From JAFGAV01 sp041479055 (GTDB lineage Bacteria; Acidobacteriota; Aminicenantia; Aminicenantales; JAFGAV01), in assembly GCA_963702835.1 (NCBI GenBank), contig OY969762.1, positions 2,542,001 to 2,606,000 on the forward strand: a DNA stretch of 64,000 bases, written 5' to 3'. Every line of letters begins with the position of its first letter. The first letter of the stretch is position 1. Under the pieces are notes generated by a model. The model was not told where the DNA came from. It did not search any database and worked only from the letters and a program-made list of their open reading frames with translations. A program made the position numbers and the translations under genes. Shown one piece after another: positions 23,895 through 31,598 of the stretch.

Positions 23895-24119
23895 TTATCT
23901 AAACTTGAGCATTTCTTCCACGGTCATAAGAATGTCTTTAGCAATTTGCTTGAGAAGGATTAGCGAAACTTCCCTTCCCTGATGAAAGGGAACAGTTGTG
24001 GAGCGACCGTCCAGATGTCAATATTGTTTATGAGAACCTTTCTGACGAACTTCTGAAAAGCCCAGTTTCTGGAGTATCGAAACTACCTCTGATGGTTTAA
24101 GAACCGGATACTTCCCCAT
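23895..24119 (-). pseudogene. hicA: hicA mRNA interferase toxin, inactivated by an in-frame TGA
   Basis: The frame from the ATG at 24119 to TAA at 23895 encodes a 74-codon HicA: VLKPSEVVSILQKLGFSEVR, the catalytic histidine in QKGSHKQY, then a TGA at 24020-24018 (codon 34) exactly where family members have arginine in 'HKQYRH'. After it the frame continues without change as HLDGRSTTVPFHQGREVS and ILLKQIAKDI. A CGA-to-TGA transition explains it. The truncated product lacks half the fold. The ATG shares one base with the hicB stop. Confidence 0.85.
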
Positions 24120-24331
24120 TATCTATCAATCATTATGCTTTGAGTCCCTCCGAATTCCGTCTCGATTGTGAGCTCTTCATCCTCAAGAAGCAATTCAATG
24201 ACCTCGCGAAGGTTGCTTTGCAATTCGTCTAATGTTTTCCCCTGAGTATGTGCACCCGGGAAGCCAGGAACATATCCAACATAAAGACTTGTATCTGGGC
24301 ATCTTTCGATTACGGCGGTAAAAGTTTTCAT
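24119..24331 (-). CDS. hicB: HicB-family antitoxin
   Basis: The 70-aa protein has the HicB partial RNase H-like fold: FTAVIERCPDTSLYVGYVPG, then FPGAHTQGKTLDELQSNLRE and VIELLLEDEE, ending before any DNA-binding domain. It lies upstream of, and overlaps by one base, the damaged hicA, in the antitoxin-first order seen in many HicBA loci. A GGGGAGGATAAA site precedes the start. With the toxin broken the antitoxin has no partner here. Confidence 0.9.
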   Translation of the reverse strand: MKTFTAVIERCPDTSLYVGYVPGFPGAHTQGKTLDELQSNLREVIELLLEDEELTIETEFGGTQSIMIDR

Positions 24332-24377
24332 TTTATCCTCCCCGTGTTATTTTATCACAAATGAGATATTTATATGC

Positions 24378-24438
24378 GCCTAACGATAGAGCTAAGCTGC
24401 TGGCGTCCTCGCCAGTCAGCTTCAGCGACTGGTTAGGC
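24378..24438 (-). repeat. attC site
   Basis: 61 bp from GCCTAAC (24378-24384) to GTTAGGC (24432-24438). The arms GAGCTAAGCTGCTGGCG and CGCCAGTCAGCTTCAGC pair well. Confidence 0.85.
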
Positions 24439-24489
24439 TTTTAACAGTCGCTGTCCCTATTTCCCATGGTCCCAATGGCACTCAAATAG

Positions 24490-24864
24490 TTAAAAAGTCT
24501 GAACGGCACGCACCCTATTTGGGCTACCCTTACCACTGGCGTAGTTGATGTCATGAGACTGGACGTCATCGCCGAAGTACTGGGCCCACGCGTAGTCGGC
24601 ATTGTGCTCCGTAGAACTCCAATAGGCGGCATCAGCAAAACCGCCAACCACGCGCTTTTGCTGATACAATAAATTTAATTCGTATTTTGAAGGTAAATAC
24701 CAGTCGACATAACCACCGCCCTGGTAGTTAGCACAAATCTGTGCGACATAACACCATTGGATTCCTTCACTTTGGTCGGCTGTGGCTGCTACTAAGCCAT
24801 GCTGTCCGCTTGCATCTACCCAAAATACAATACCGCCACCATGGGTCTCGCCTATTTTGTTCAT
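24490..24864 (-). CDS. Lcl C-terminal / DUF1566-domain protein
   Basis: The 124-aa protein consists of a single Lcl_C (DUF1566) domain: GGGIVFWVDASGQHGLVAA, DWYLPSKYELNLLYQQK, AAYWSSTEHNADYAW and NRVRAVQTF. In other bacteria this domain ends surface adhesins, but here no signal peptide is present. The start codon overlaps the stop of the 53-aa gene upstream (ATGA), so the two are translationally coupled. Function unknown. Confidence 0.8.
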   Translation of the reverse strand: MNKIGETHGGGIVFWVDASGQHGLVAATADQSEGIQWCYVAQICANYQGGGYVDWYLPSKYELNLLYQQKRVVGGFADAAYWSSTEHNADYAWAQYFGDDVQSHDINYASGKGSPNRVRAVQTF

Positions 24865-25022
24865 TTTTTCTTACCTCCTCGTAATTTAAATAAATTTTTC
24901 TGTAGTATTGTCAGAACCTCCGAGGGCGGCGTATCGCCGGGCCAACTCTTTGGCATATCGTATCCGCCACAGTCGTACTTGGATTCACAATAGCGCACAA
25001 TGTCTGACGCTAACACGCTCAT
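24861..25022 (-). CDS. Small ORF of 53 aa coupled to the Lcl gene
   Basis: The frame from the ATG at 25022 reads MSVLASDIVRYCESKYDCGG, then YDMPKSWPGDTPPSEVLTIL and a basic C-terminal tail with GGKKK. The AAGGAGG-like bases that encode its last residues (CGAGGAGGTAAG) are also the ribosome site of the Lcl gene, and its TGA overlaps that gene's ATG. Composition looks coding, with two cysteines. It may be a real cassette peptide or the leader of a two-gene cassette. Confidence 0.5.
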   Translation of the reverse strand: MSVLASDIVRYCESKYDCGGYDMPKSWPGDTPPSEVLTILQKNLFKLRGGKKK

Positions 25023-25069
25023 ATTCAACTCCGATGCCCGATGCCATCCTCCGCAACGATTGGTTAGAC
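25002..25069 (-). repeat. Degenerate attC-like site
   Basis: GTTAGAC (25063-25069) on the right and GTCTGAC or CGCTAAC (25002-25014) on the left bound 55-68 bp between two cassette genes. Arm pairing is poor and it overlaps the 53-aa ORF, so the exact limits are uncertain. Confidence 0.3.
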
Positions 25070-25090
25070 ATTTAACGGTAACTGTCCCCC

Positions 25091-25627
25091 CTATTTCCCA
25101 GTCTCCTGATACTTCCGTATTTCATCCAATGTAGGGATGTTTCCGAAATGCTCCTTCAGAATGTCAGATCGGTCTGGACCACCTTGATTGATCCAGACCA
25201 ATAAGCAGCTAATCAATATCCAGCCAATCTCACTGTCGGGATAAACTTGCGCTGCTTCTCCAGCGATCACAATAATTTTCTCGGCTCTGTATTTGGGTTC
25301 GTCGCGATGATTGTGCCACTGCCACCAGAACTTCATGTAGGCACTCTTGAGTTCGCCAATATACACACCACGATGTTCAGCGGCTATTTCCAACGCGATG
25401 TCGACTACAGTTGCGTAATTCGTCAGTTGCTCAACGGCTACCAGTATATCCAATATTTTCTTAAGTTCTGGCAACTGATGGCGTTCTCGTGCCATCTCTA
25501 GAACCTGTTTAATCTCGGCTTTCTTCTGCAAGTCACCTGCTTTTCCACTGGGTTGTTGCTGGCTAGTGGTGTTGATAGACGGGGCCGCGTATTGCTTCTT
25601 GCCGAACAGATTGCTAAGGATACTCAT
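25091..25627 (-). CDS. Hypothetical helical cassette protein, 178 aa
   Basis: Not recognised. The 178-aa protein starts MSILSNLFGKKQYAAP and has a serine/glutamine-rich linker (residues 18-28), then mostly alpha helices with few charged clusters (KKILDILVAVEQLTNYATVV, ELKSAYMKFWWQWHNHRDEP). No signal peptide or membrane span. GAAGGAGGTGAAAAACT precedes the ATG. The 'NLFGKK' opening is common to small cytoplasmic proteins associated with stress or secretion islands, but that gives no function. Confidence 0.65.
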   Translation of the reverse strand: MSILSNLFGKKQYAAPSINTTSQQQPSGKAGDLQKKAEIKQVLEMARERHQLPELKKILDILVAVEQLTNYATVVDIALEIAAEHRGVYIGELKSAYMKFWWQWHNHRDEPKYRAEKIIVIAGEAAQVYPDSEIGWILISCLLVWINQGGPDRSDILKEHFGNIPTLDEIRKYQETGK

Positions 25628-25671
25628 AGTTTTTCACCTCCTTCATCTATTTTTTGTAGTCTCACTATTAC

Positions 25672-25731
25672 GCCTAACGATGGGCGTTCAGCGGCGAGCG
25701 CAAGCGAGTCCGCTGGAACACCGGGTTAGGC
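25672..25731 (-). repeat. attC site
   Basis: 60 bp from GCCTAAC (25672-25678) to GTTAGGC (25725-25731), arms GGGCGTTCAGCGGCGAG and CCGCTGGAACACC complementary. The 115 bp to its right, up to another GCCTAAC at 25847, hold no gene and may be an ORF-less cassette or the remains of one. Confidence 0.8.
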
Positions 25732-25895
25732 CGAGCCGAGCGAACCGGGAACCGGCTGCTCGGGAACCGCTGACTGCCCTGGCCGTGGCCGACTGGATAT
25801 TGAGCGCCGAAGGAACGAAGGCGGCGGAAGAGAGGCGCTGCCCTGTGCCTAACGGAATGGCGTTCACCACCTTGACGGGAATCTTTCTTCCATTA

Positions 25896-26285
25896 CTACT
25901 TACGGGCCCGTCTCCAGAGTCCACTGGCCAGTCCCCAGACTAGGAGGCAAAAGCCCACAAAAACCAGTGCACGATCGATGGTTCGGATGAACGAGTCGCT
26001 CGACCTGATGAGCCCGCAAGAGATCATAAGAAAGATACCCCAAATGATTCTTTTCCTGTCCCGGGAGATCTCTAGCGCCTTTGCCAGTTTCGCCTGTTCC
26101 TGTTGGGAAGGGACCGGTTGGGCGGGTTCAGGTGGCAACGGCACCGCGCGCTGGCGAAGCTCCGCTCTGGCTGCATCAAGTGCTTCTTGAGTCCACTCCG
26201 ATGGTTCTGCAAACATATCCAACAGCTGCGCGTCGGTCTTCTCTACCATCTTTGTTGCAAGGTCCTCTCGCCCGACTCTATCCAT
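25896..26285 (-). CDS. Hypothetical protein with C-terminal membrane helices, 129 aa
   Basis: Not recognised. The N-terminal 80 residues are soluble: LLDMFAEPSEWTQEALDAAR is a short helical repeat often found before membrane anchors in small bacterial proteins, then a proline/glutamine stretch. Two hydrophobic segments follow (RIIWGIFLMISCGLI and ALVFVGFCLLVWGLASGLW), so the protein is membrane-anchored with its N-terminus probably inside. An AGGAGGTCGGT site precedes the ATG. It is the gene nearest the fhs side of the cassette region. Confidence 0.65.
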   Translation of the reverse strand: MDRVGREDLATKMVEKTDAQLLDMFAEPSEWTQEALDAARAELRQRAVPLPPEPAQPVPSQQEQAKLAKALEISRDRKRIIWGIFLMISCGLIRSSDSFIRTIDRALVFVGFCLLVWGLASGLWRRARK

Positions 26286-26377
26286 ACCGACCTCCTTGTC
26301 TATTGTCTTTCCTGCCGATTAACGATTCGTTAAGCGCGCGCCCTGGGGTGGACCCCATAATACCCTCCATGGCAACC

Positions 26378-26449
26378 TTAAAGCCCGTCGATCGGGCTAC
26401 GAATCCAAGCCGGTCCACGATTGAGGATATGGGTATAGATCATTGTGGC
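26378..26449 (-). pseudogene. intI: Integron integrase 3' remnant D (24 codons)
   Basis: The minus strand reads ATMIYTHILNRGPAWIRSPI, then DGL and a TAA stop, the integrase C-terminus. 67 bp further right the fhs stop codon begins; the junction between the two matches the junction at 2718-2787. No 67-bp attI-like site follows this remnant; only TTATGGGGTCCA at 26359-26348 resembles part of one. Confidence 0.8.
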
Positions 26450-26516
26450 CATAGGTTTGTTTCCCCCCAAGCATTGCCGAAGATTAAATCATGAACCCGG
26501 GAATGTCAAGATTTTG

Positions 26517-28154
26517 TCATGAAATTCCGGAGATCACGCCTTTGTCATCCACATCAATCCGCTCGGCGGCCGGGGTTTTGGGCAGGCCGGGCATGGTCAT
26601 GATGTCCCCGCACAGGACAACCACGAAACCGGCGCCCGAGCTGACCTCGGCGTCGGTCACGATCAAGGTGAAATCTCGTGGCCGGCCATGGGCCTCCGGG
26701 TCGGCCGACAGCGAATACTGCGTCTTGGCGATGCACACCGGCAGCTTGCCGAACCCGTCCTTCTCCATGTTCAGGATTTTCCGCCGCGTCGGGCCTTCCA
26801 TGGCCACGGCCGAAGCGCCGTAGATCTTCCGGGCCACGATCTCGATTTTTTCCAGGAGCGGCTTATCCACAGGATAAAGAAAATCGAAATGACTTTTATC
26901 TTCCACAGCCTGGAGCACTGCGCCGGCCAGGTCCAGGCCTCCCTCCCCGCCCCGGGCAAAGACATCGCTCACGGCGAAACGCACTTTTCGCTTCAGGCAG
27001 AGGGATTTCAGGCGCTCAATTTCATTCGCGGTGTCCGCAGGGAACTTGTTCAGGGCCACAACATAGGGCAGGCCGAAGGCTTCGATATTCTCCATGTGTT
27101 TCTCCAGGTTGGCGAAGCCGGCCTCGACCGCGGCCGTATTTTCCTTGTCCAAATCCTCGAGCTTGACCCCTCCGTGGTATTTCAGGGCGCGCAGGGTGGC
27201 CACCAGCACGCAGGCCGAAGGGGCGGGGACGGCGCCGGTGCGGACAACAATATCGAAAAACTTCTCGGCGCCCAAGTCCGAGGCGAAGCCCGTTTCAGTG
27301 ACGACGACATCAGCCAGCCGCAGGGCGAGGCGTGTGGCCAGGACCGAGTTCGTGCCGTGGGCGATGTTGGCGAACGGGCCGCCGTGGATGAAGGCGGGCG
27401 TGGCCTCCAGGGTTTGAACGAGGTTAGGCTTGAGAGCGTCCTTGAGTAGGGCGGCCATGGCGCCCTGAGCGTTGAGCTGCCGGGCGAAGACCGGCTTTTT
27501 GTCGTTGCCGTAGCCCACCATGATGTTGCCCAGCTTTTCCTTGAGGTCCTTGAGGTCGCGGGCCAGGCAGAGAATGGCCATGACCTCGGAGGCGGCGGTG
27601 ATGTCGAAGCCGGTCTCCCGGGCGATGCCGCGCAAGGGCCCGCCGATGCCGACGACGATCTCCCGAAGAACCCGATCGTCAATGTCCATGACCCGTTTCC
27701 AAGTGATTGTCCGGCAATCGAGCAACCCGCAGGAGCTGTCGAAGTGGAGGCGGTTATCCACCATGGCCGCCAGCAGGTTGTTCGCGGCTGTTATGGCATG
27801 CATATCGCCGGTGAAATGAAGGTTGATATCGTCCGAGGGCACGACCCGGGCCAGGCCGCCCCCCGTAGCGCCGCCCTTCAGGCCGAAGACCGGGCCCAGG
27901 GACGGCTCGCGCAGGGCGACCGCCGCTTTTTTGCCCAGCCGGCGCAGGGCATCGGCCAGCCCGATGGCCGTTGTCGTCTTTCCCTCGCCCGCCGGCGTGG
28001 GCGTCATGGCCGTGACCATGACCAGCTTGCCGCGAAGATCGGCCGGCTCAGTGGCCAGGGCCAGCGAGACCTTGGCCTTGAATTCTCCGTAAATCTCCAG
28101 ATGTTCCGGCAGAATCCCGAGAGAGCGGGCGATCTCAATAATAGGTTTCACCAT
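26517..28154 (-). CDS. fhs: Formate-tetrahydrofolate ligase
   Basis: Joins formate to tetrahydrofolate with ATP to give 10-formyl-THF, feeding purine and one-carbon metabolism or, run with other enzymes, formate or acetate metabolism. The 545-aa protein is complete, with the ATP loop TPTPAGEGKTTT at 51-62, REPSLGPVFGLKGGATGGG, VRAL-type folate-site regions and the family C-terminus. It is the last core gene before the integron island. A duplicated copy of its last 44 codons lies at 2787-2919. A candidate promoter is upstream (28177-28205). Confidence 0.96.
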   Translation of the reverse strand: MVKPIIEIARSLGILPEHLEIYGEFKAKVSLALATEPADLRGKLVMVTAMTPTPAGEGKTTTAIGLADALRRLGKKAAVALREPSLGPVFGLKGGATGGGLARVVPSDDINLHFTGDMHAITAANNLLAAMVDNRLHFDSSCGLLDCRTITWKRVMDIDDRVLREIVVGIGGPLRGIARETGFDITAASEVMAILCLARDLKDLKEKLGNIMVGYGNDKKPVFARQLNAQGAMAALLKDALKPNLVQTLEATPAFIHGGPFANIAHGTNSVLATRLALRLADVVVTETGFASDLGAEKFFDIVVRTGAVPAPSACVLVATLRALKYHGGVKLEDLDKENTAAVEAGFANLEKHMENIEAFGLPYVVALNKFPADTANEIERLKSLCLKRKVRFAVSDVFARGGEGGLDLAGAVLQAVEDKSHFDFLYPVDKPLLEKIEIVARKIYGASAVAMEGPTRRKILNMEKDGFGKLPVCIAKTQYSLSADPEAHGRPRDFTLIVTDAEVSSGAGFVVVLCGDIMTMPGLPKTPAAERIDVDDKGVISGIS

Positions 28155-28176
28155 AATCTCCTATTAAGTTAGAAAA

Positions 28177-28205
28177 AGCTTAAGGTTTAAAACTACATGT
28201 GTCAA
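28177..28205 (-). promoter_or_regulatory. Candidate fhs promoter
   Basis: On the minus strand TTGACA (28205-28200) and TAAGCT (28182-28177) are 17 bp apart. The AGGAGATT ribosome site and ATG at 28154 follow. The -35 is perfect; the -10 is weak. Confidence 0.4.
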
Positions 28206-28240
28206 CAATAAAACGCAATTCATCCCCAATTTGATAATTT

Positions 28241-28987
28241 TCAGTTTTTGCGGTTCCACTCGTAGAAGAGCGTGTCGAGGTCGTCGATGAGGCCCTGGTC
28301 GGCGAAGCTGTAGTAGCTGCCGTTGCCGATGATGATGTGGTCCAGGACCTTGATCTGGAGAACCTTGGAGGCGAAGACCAGGTCGCGGGTGATCTGCTTG
28401 TCGCTGGGGGAAGGCTCGGGGTCGCCCGAGGGATGGTTGTGGACGAAGATGAGCGAGGTGGCGTCGAAGCGCAGGGCGTCCTTGACCACTTCCCGGGGAT
28501 AAACGGCGCTGGAGTCCACCGTCCCCTCGAAGAGCGTTTTTTCCTCGATGATGCGGTTCTTGGTGTCCAGGAACAGAACCTTGAACTTTTCCTTCTTGAC
28601 GTCGCGCAGGCTGTGGTAGAGATAATCGAAGACTTCCTTGGAGGAGCGCGTGATCGGTTTATTCAACATCTTGTCCCGCAAGAACCGGCCTGAAACCTCC
28701 TGGACGAACTTGATCCCGACCACATTTCGCGGGCCAAGCCCCGGGATGCGCAGCAGTTCGCGGCAGTCCGCTTCGAACACGCTGCGCAGAGTGCGGAACT
28801 CCTGAAGGAGCCGACGGGCCAGCTCTCGGCAGTCCCGGCGGGGAGTACCCAGGACGAGGAGAAGCTCCAGGATTTCATAGTCCAGGAATCCGTTCAGCCC
28901 TCCTTTGAGGAACTTATCCATGAGGCGGCTCCGATGGCCGTTCCGCTCTCCGGCCGGGCGAGGTTTTTCCTTATCCAGCATTTCCAT
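28241..28987 (-). CDS. radC: RadC-family JAB/MPN domain protein
   Basis: The 248-aa protein has the RadC architecture: an N-terminal helix-hairpin-helix region (LLRIPGLGPRNVVGIKF, 78-94) and a C-terminal JAB/MPN metalloprotease-like fold with HNHPSGDPEPSPSD at 183-196 as metal ligands. Despite the name it is not required for radiation repair in E. coli; its role is unknown, though relatives appear on mobile elements. Both domains are intact. It stands alone between fhs and the respiratory operon. Confidence 0.92.
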   Translation of the reverse strand: MEMLDKEKPRPAGERNGHRSRLMDKFLKGGLNGFLDYEILELLLVLGTPRRDCRELARRLLQEFRTLRSVFEADCRELLRIPGLGPRNVVGIKFVQEVSGRFLRDKMLNKPITRSSKEVFDYLYHSLRDVKKEKFKVLFLDTKNRIIEEKTLFEGTVDSSAVYPREVVKDALRFDATSLIFVHNHPSGDPEPSPSDKQITRDLVFASKVLQIKVLDHIIIGNGSYYSFADQGLIDDLDTLFYEWNRKN

Positions 28988-29050
28988 GTGTGTTCAAAGG
29001 AAAGACGGAGGAGCAGAGAAAAAAGTCGCAAAGAAAGGAGGAATTGATTC

Positions 29051-29368
29051 CTAGAAATACCTGGCCTCAAAGAGGCGGTCGGCTTCCCTGACCTTGGCCC
29101 GCAGGATAAAAATCAGGACGATAATGGAGGCCCATAGCCAGGCCATGAAAACATAGACTCCCATCCGCTCCTTGGGGGTCCGGGGCCCGGGAACGACTTC
29201 CTGGGCAGGAGGCGCAGGGTTGGGGCTCAGGGAGGCTTTTGGCGCGGGCACGGACTGCGGCGGCGAGGCCTGGGCCCAGAGCCCGGACACAGCCGGCATG
29301 AGAAAGATCACCATCATGAAAAAACACAGCATCCCAGCCGCCAGGGTTCTCAATCGAGCAAACTCCAT
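29051..29368 (-). CDS. Small membrane protein following cytochrome b
   Basis: A 105-aa protein with an N-terminal signal or anchor helix (AAGMLCFFMMVIFLMPAVSG), a proline-rich middle of about 30 residues exposed outside, and a C-terminal membrane helix (YVFMAWLWASIIVLIFIL). It overlaps the 3' end of the cytochrome b gene by 19 bp and closes the operon, so it is probably a small subunit or assembly factor of that complex. No haem motif (CxxCH) is present. Not recognised as a known family. Confidence 0.65.
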   Translation of the reverse strand: MEFARLRTLAAGMLCFFMMVIFLMPAVSGLWAQASPPQSVPAPKASLSPNPAPPAQEVVPGPRTPKERMGVYVFMAWLWASIIVLIFILRAKVREADRLFEARYF

Positions 29369-30429
29369 ATCGTCAGAGCCAGGGCATAAAAGATAAACAG
29401 CCAGGCTACCGCGGTCAGGATTTTCCCTTTCCGTGAGGCCGGCTTGTTATCCAGGAAGGGGAAGAAGAAAAAGATCAGGCCTCCGGCCAGGATAAACAGC
29501 ACGGCCAGAGTCTCGCCGCTCAGGAAAAGGACATGAGCGGGGAAAATCTTGAGGGTCTGGAACAGGAAGAGGAAATACCATTCCGGCTTGATGCCCTCGG
29601 GCGCGGGCGCCCGCAAATCGGCGGCCTGCCCCAGCCCGGGGGGGAGGAAGACGGCCAGGCTGAGGAGGACCCCCAGAAGGACAAGCCACAGGATCATCTC
29701 CCGGAAGATAAAGTTCGGCCAGAAGGGAAGCTCGCGCACCTGTTTTTTCTTGACCTCGGCCTCCAGCGGCAGGCTCATCCCCAGCTTCTGGATGAGGAAA
29801 ACGTGCACGGCCAAAACCGCCAGCAGGGCCAGGGGCAGGATGCAGATGTGGATGCCGAAAAACCGAGTGAGGGTGTCGCCGCTTACGTCCTCGCCCCCGC
29901 GGAGCAGCTTGGTGAAGAAATTGCCTATGACCGGGATGGCCCGCGGGATGTCGGTGCCGACCTTGGTCGCGGCCAGGGACAGGTCGTCCCAGGGGAGGAG
30001 GTAGCCGGTAAAGCCGAAGCCCATAGTGCAAACGAGCAGGAGCACGCCGCTCATCCAGGTCATCTCCCGCGGCCGGCGATAGGATTTCAACATCCAGATG
30101 CTGACGAGGTGGATGAAGACGAAGGAGATCATGAAGGTGGCCGACCAGAAATGGACAGAGCGGACGGCCCAGCCGAGCGGAACTTCGGTCATGATGCGGG
30201 CCACGCTGGAGTTGGCCTCCTGGAGGGTCGGCCGGTAATAGAAGGCCAGGATGATGCCGGTCACGACCTGGATGATGAAGAACATCAGGATGGCGCTGCC
30301 GGTGTAGGTCCACAGCGTGTGGCGGGTCTGGGGGACCTTCTTGCCTCGAAGGAAGGTCAGCACCGTACCCCATCCCAACCTCTCATCGAGCCAAGCCCGA
30401 AAAGCGGTCCCCATCCTGCTCGCGTTCAC
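29350..30429 (-). CDS. petB: Cytochrome b of a Rieske/cytochrome b complex
   Basis: The membrane haem-b subunit that oxidises quinol with the Rieske protein. The 359-aa protein has eight hydrophobic segments and the four haem histidines: H93 and H107 in one helix, H194 and H209 in another. The b6-like part is fused to a subunit IV-like part with PEWYFL at 282-287, the quinol-site signature. It overlaps petC by 4 bp. No cytochrome c1 or f gene is seen, so the electron acceptor is unclear; the neighbouring 105-aa membrane protein has no haem motif. Confidence 0.93.
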   Translation of the reverse strand: MNASRMGTAFRAWLDERLGWGTVLTFLRGKKVPQTRHTLWTYTGSAILMFFIIQVVTGIILAFYYRPTLQEANSSVARIMTEVPLGWAVRSVHFWSATFMISFVFIHLVSIWMLKSYRRPREMTWMSGVLLLVCTMGFGFTGYLLPWDDLSLAATKVGTDIPRAIPVIGNFFTKLLRGGEDVSGDTLTRFFGIHICILPLALLAVLAVHVFLIQKLGMSLPLEAEVKKKQVRELPFWPNFIFREMILWLVLLGVLLSLAVFLPPGLGQAADLRAPAPEGIKPEWYFLFLFQTLKIFPAHVLFLSGETLAVLFILAGGLIFFFFPFLDNKPASRKGKILTAVAWLFIFYALALTIWSLLD

Positions 30430-30875
30430 GCCGGGGCCTCTTTCTTGATGATAATCGTCTCCCCCTCCAGCACCACGGTCAGCCGGCGCAGGGGAGCGGG
30501 AGGCGGGCCGCCTATGTTGCGGCCCTCCTCGTCGTACCAGCCCTCATGGCAGGCGCAGAAGAACTTCCTCTGCTTGGAGAGGTAGGCCACGTTGCAGTCG
30601 AGATGGGTGCACACGCCGACAAAGGCGGCCAGCCTGCCGTCGGCTTTCTTCTTCAGGAACCCGGGCTTGATGTCCCAGGCAAACCCCTTGGCCTCACCCG
30701 GAGCCAGGCTCATATAATCGGCCAGGGGGAGGCGGACCTCATCCGGTTCGCGGTAGGGCGGGAGGGCGGACTTGAGCAGCGGATAGAGGAGCGCCGCGGC
30801 CAGCGACCCCAGCCCGCCGGCCAGCAGCCCGTTCAGAAACTGACGGCGGGAGAACAAAGAGGTTTTAAGCTTCAT
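30426..30875 (-). CDS. petC: Rieske iron-sulfur protein
   Basis: Carries electrons from quinol at the cytochrome b complex. The 149-aa protein starts with a twin-arginine type signal/anchor (SRRQFLNGLLAGGLGSLAA) and has the 2Fe-2S ligand sets CTHLDC (89-94) and CACHEG (107-112), two cysteines and two histidines as required. It overlaps both sdhB (by 4 bp) and petB, so it is translated with them. Ends of the fold are short, as in quinol:acceptor oxidoreductases of Gram-positive or acidobacterial type. Confidence 0.94.
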   Translation of the reverse strand: MKLKTSLFSRRQFLNGLLAGGLGSLAAALLYPLLKSALPPYREPDEVRLPLADYMSLAPGEAKGFAWDIKPGFLKKKADGRLAAFVGVCTHLDCNVAYLSKQRKFFCACHEGWYDEEGRNIGGPPPAPLRRLTVVLEGETIIIKKEAPA

Positions 30876-31597
30876 TTTTCTTTTTTGAAGACCCTCTTGA
30901 TCTTTTCCATGACCATCCTCCGGCGCAGCGATTCAATGCCGTCGGCGGGCCGGACCTGCCGGGGGCAGGCCTCATTGCAGCGGAAAACGGTGTCGCACGA
31001 CCAGACGCCGCCCTCGGCGTTGACCCCGGCCCAATTCCGAAACGGCCGGCGGTCGCGCGGGTCGCGCACGAACCGGTTGAGCTTGGCCAGGGCGGCCGGC
31101 CCCAGGTAGCGCTCGTCGCGGCCGACCACCGGACAAGCGCCGTAGCAGCAGGCGCACAGGATGCAGGCCACATACTGGTCGATCTTCTCCATCTGCCGGT
31201 CCTCGACCTTGAATTCGCGTGGGGGGGTTTCCGCCGGCGGGAAAAGGTAAGGCTTGACCTCTTTCAAGGCGGCCCAGAACGGCCCCATGTCCACCACCAG
31301 GTCCTTCTTGATCTCTAGGTTGGGCAGCGGCTCGACGACAACCGTTTGAGAGCCGAGCGTCTCCAGGATGGTCCGGCAGGCCAAGTCGAGCCGTCCGTTG
31401 ATGACTAGGCCGCACGAGCCGCACACGCCTTCGCGGCAGCTGTAGCGGAAGGACAGGTCGTAGTCCTGGTCGTTGCGGATGTCCATCAGGGCTTCCAGGA
31501 CCGTTTTGCTCTCCTGCGGCTCATAGAGGTAATCCTGGAAGTAGGGCCCCTCCTCCCGCGCCGGGTCGAAGCGAAAGATGCGGAAGGTATATTTCAT
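30872..31597 (-). CDS. sdhB: Succinate dehydrogenase / fumarate reductase iron-sulfur subunit
   Basis: Relays electrons between the flavoprotein and quinone. The 241-aa protein has the 2Fe-2S ligands C54, C59, C62 and C74 (SCREGVCGSCG), then CILCACCYGACP (145-156) and CNEACP (207-212) for the 4Fe-4S and 3Fe-4S type clusters, in the normal order. It lies 2 bp from sdhA and overlaps petC by 4 bp. Subunit count and order cannot tell whether the enzyme works as dehydrogenase or fumarate reductase in the cell. Confidence 0.95.
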   Translation of the reverse strand: MKYTFRIFRFDPAREEGPYFQDYLYEPQESKTVLEALMDIRNDQDYDLSFRYSCREGVCGSCGLVINGRLDLACRTILETLGSQTVVVEPLPNLEIKKDLVVDMGPFWAALKEVKPYLFPPAETPPREFKVEDRQMEKIDQYVACILCACCYGACPVVGRDERYLGPAALAKLNRFVRDPRDRRPFRNWAGVNAEGGVWSCDTVFRCNEACPRQVRPADGIESLRRRMVMEKIKRVFKKEK

Positions 31598-31598
31598 A

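Larger units (their letters stand above)
1..26449 (-). mobile_element. Decayed, rearranged chromosomal integron / cassette island
   Basis: The region holds some 20 mostly minus-strand genes of unrelated function, about 12 attC-like sites, three near-identical 67-bp attI-like sites and four 3' remnants of an integron integrase. Several arrays appear joined end to end, each starting at an attI-like site. Cargo is typical of chromosomal integrons: toxin-antitoxin pairs, restriction systems, a Shedu nuclease, small secreted and hypothetical proteins. The plus-strand helicase/ATPase block and the IS at 17.4-21.6 kb break the pattern, and the type I restriction locus may be a separate insertion. 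The left end lies outside the window. The right end is the fhs gene. That this is an integron is inferred from site architecture and the integrase C-terminus. Confidence 0.75.

Noticed and set aside
23895..24119. TGA in hicA as recoded codon
   Set aside because: Other genes in the window (such as kdsA and fhs) use TGA as their stop, so a different genetic code is not supported.
1..26449. CRISPR array
   Set aside because: The repeated sites are irregularly spaced, differ in sequence and length and lie between genes, as attC sites do. No short regular repeats with unique spacers were found.
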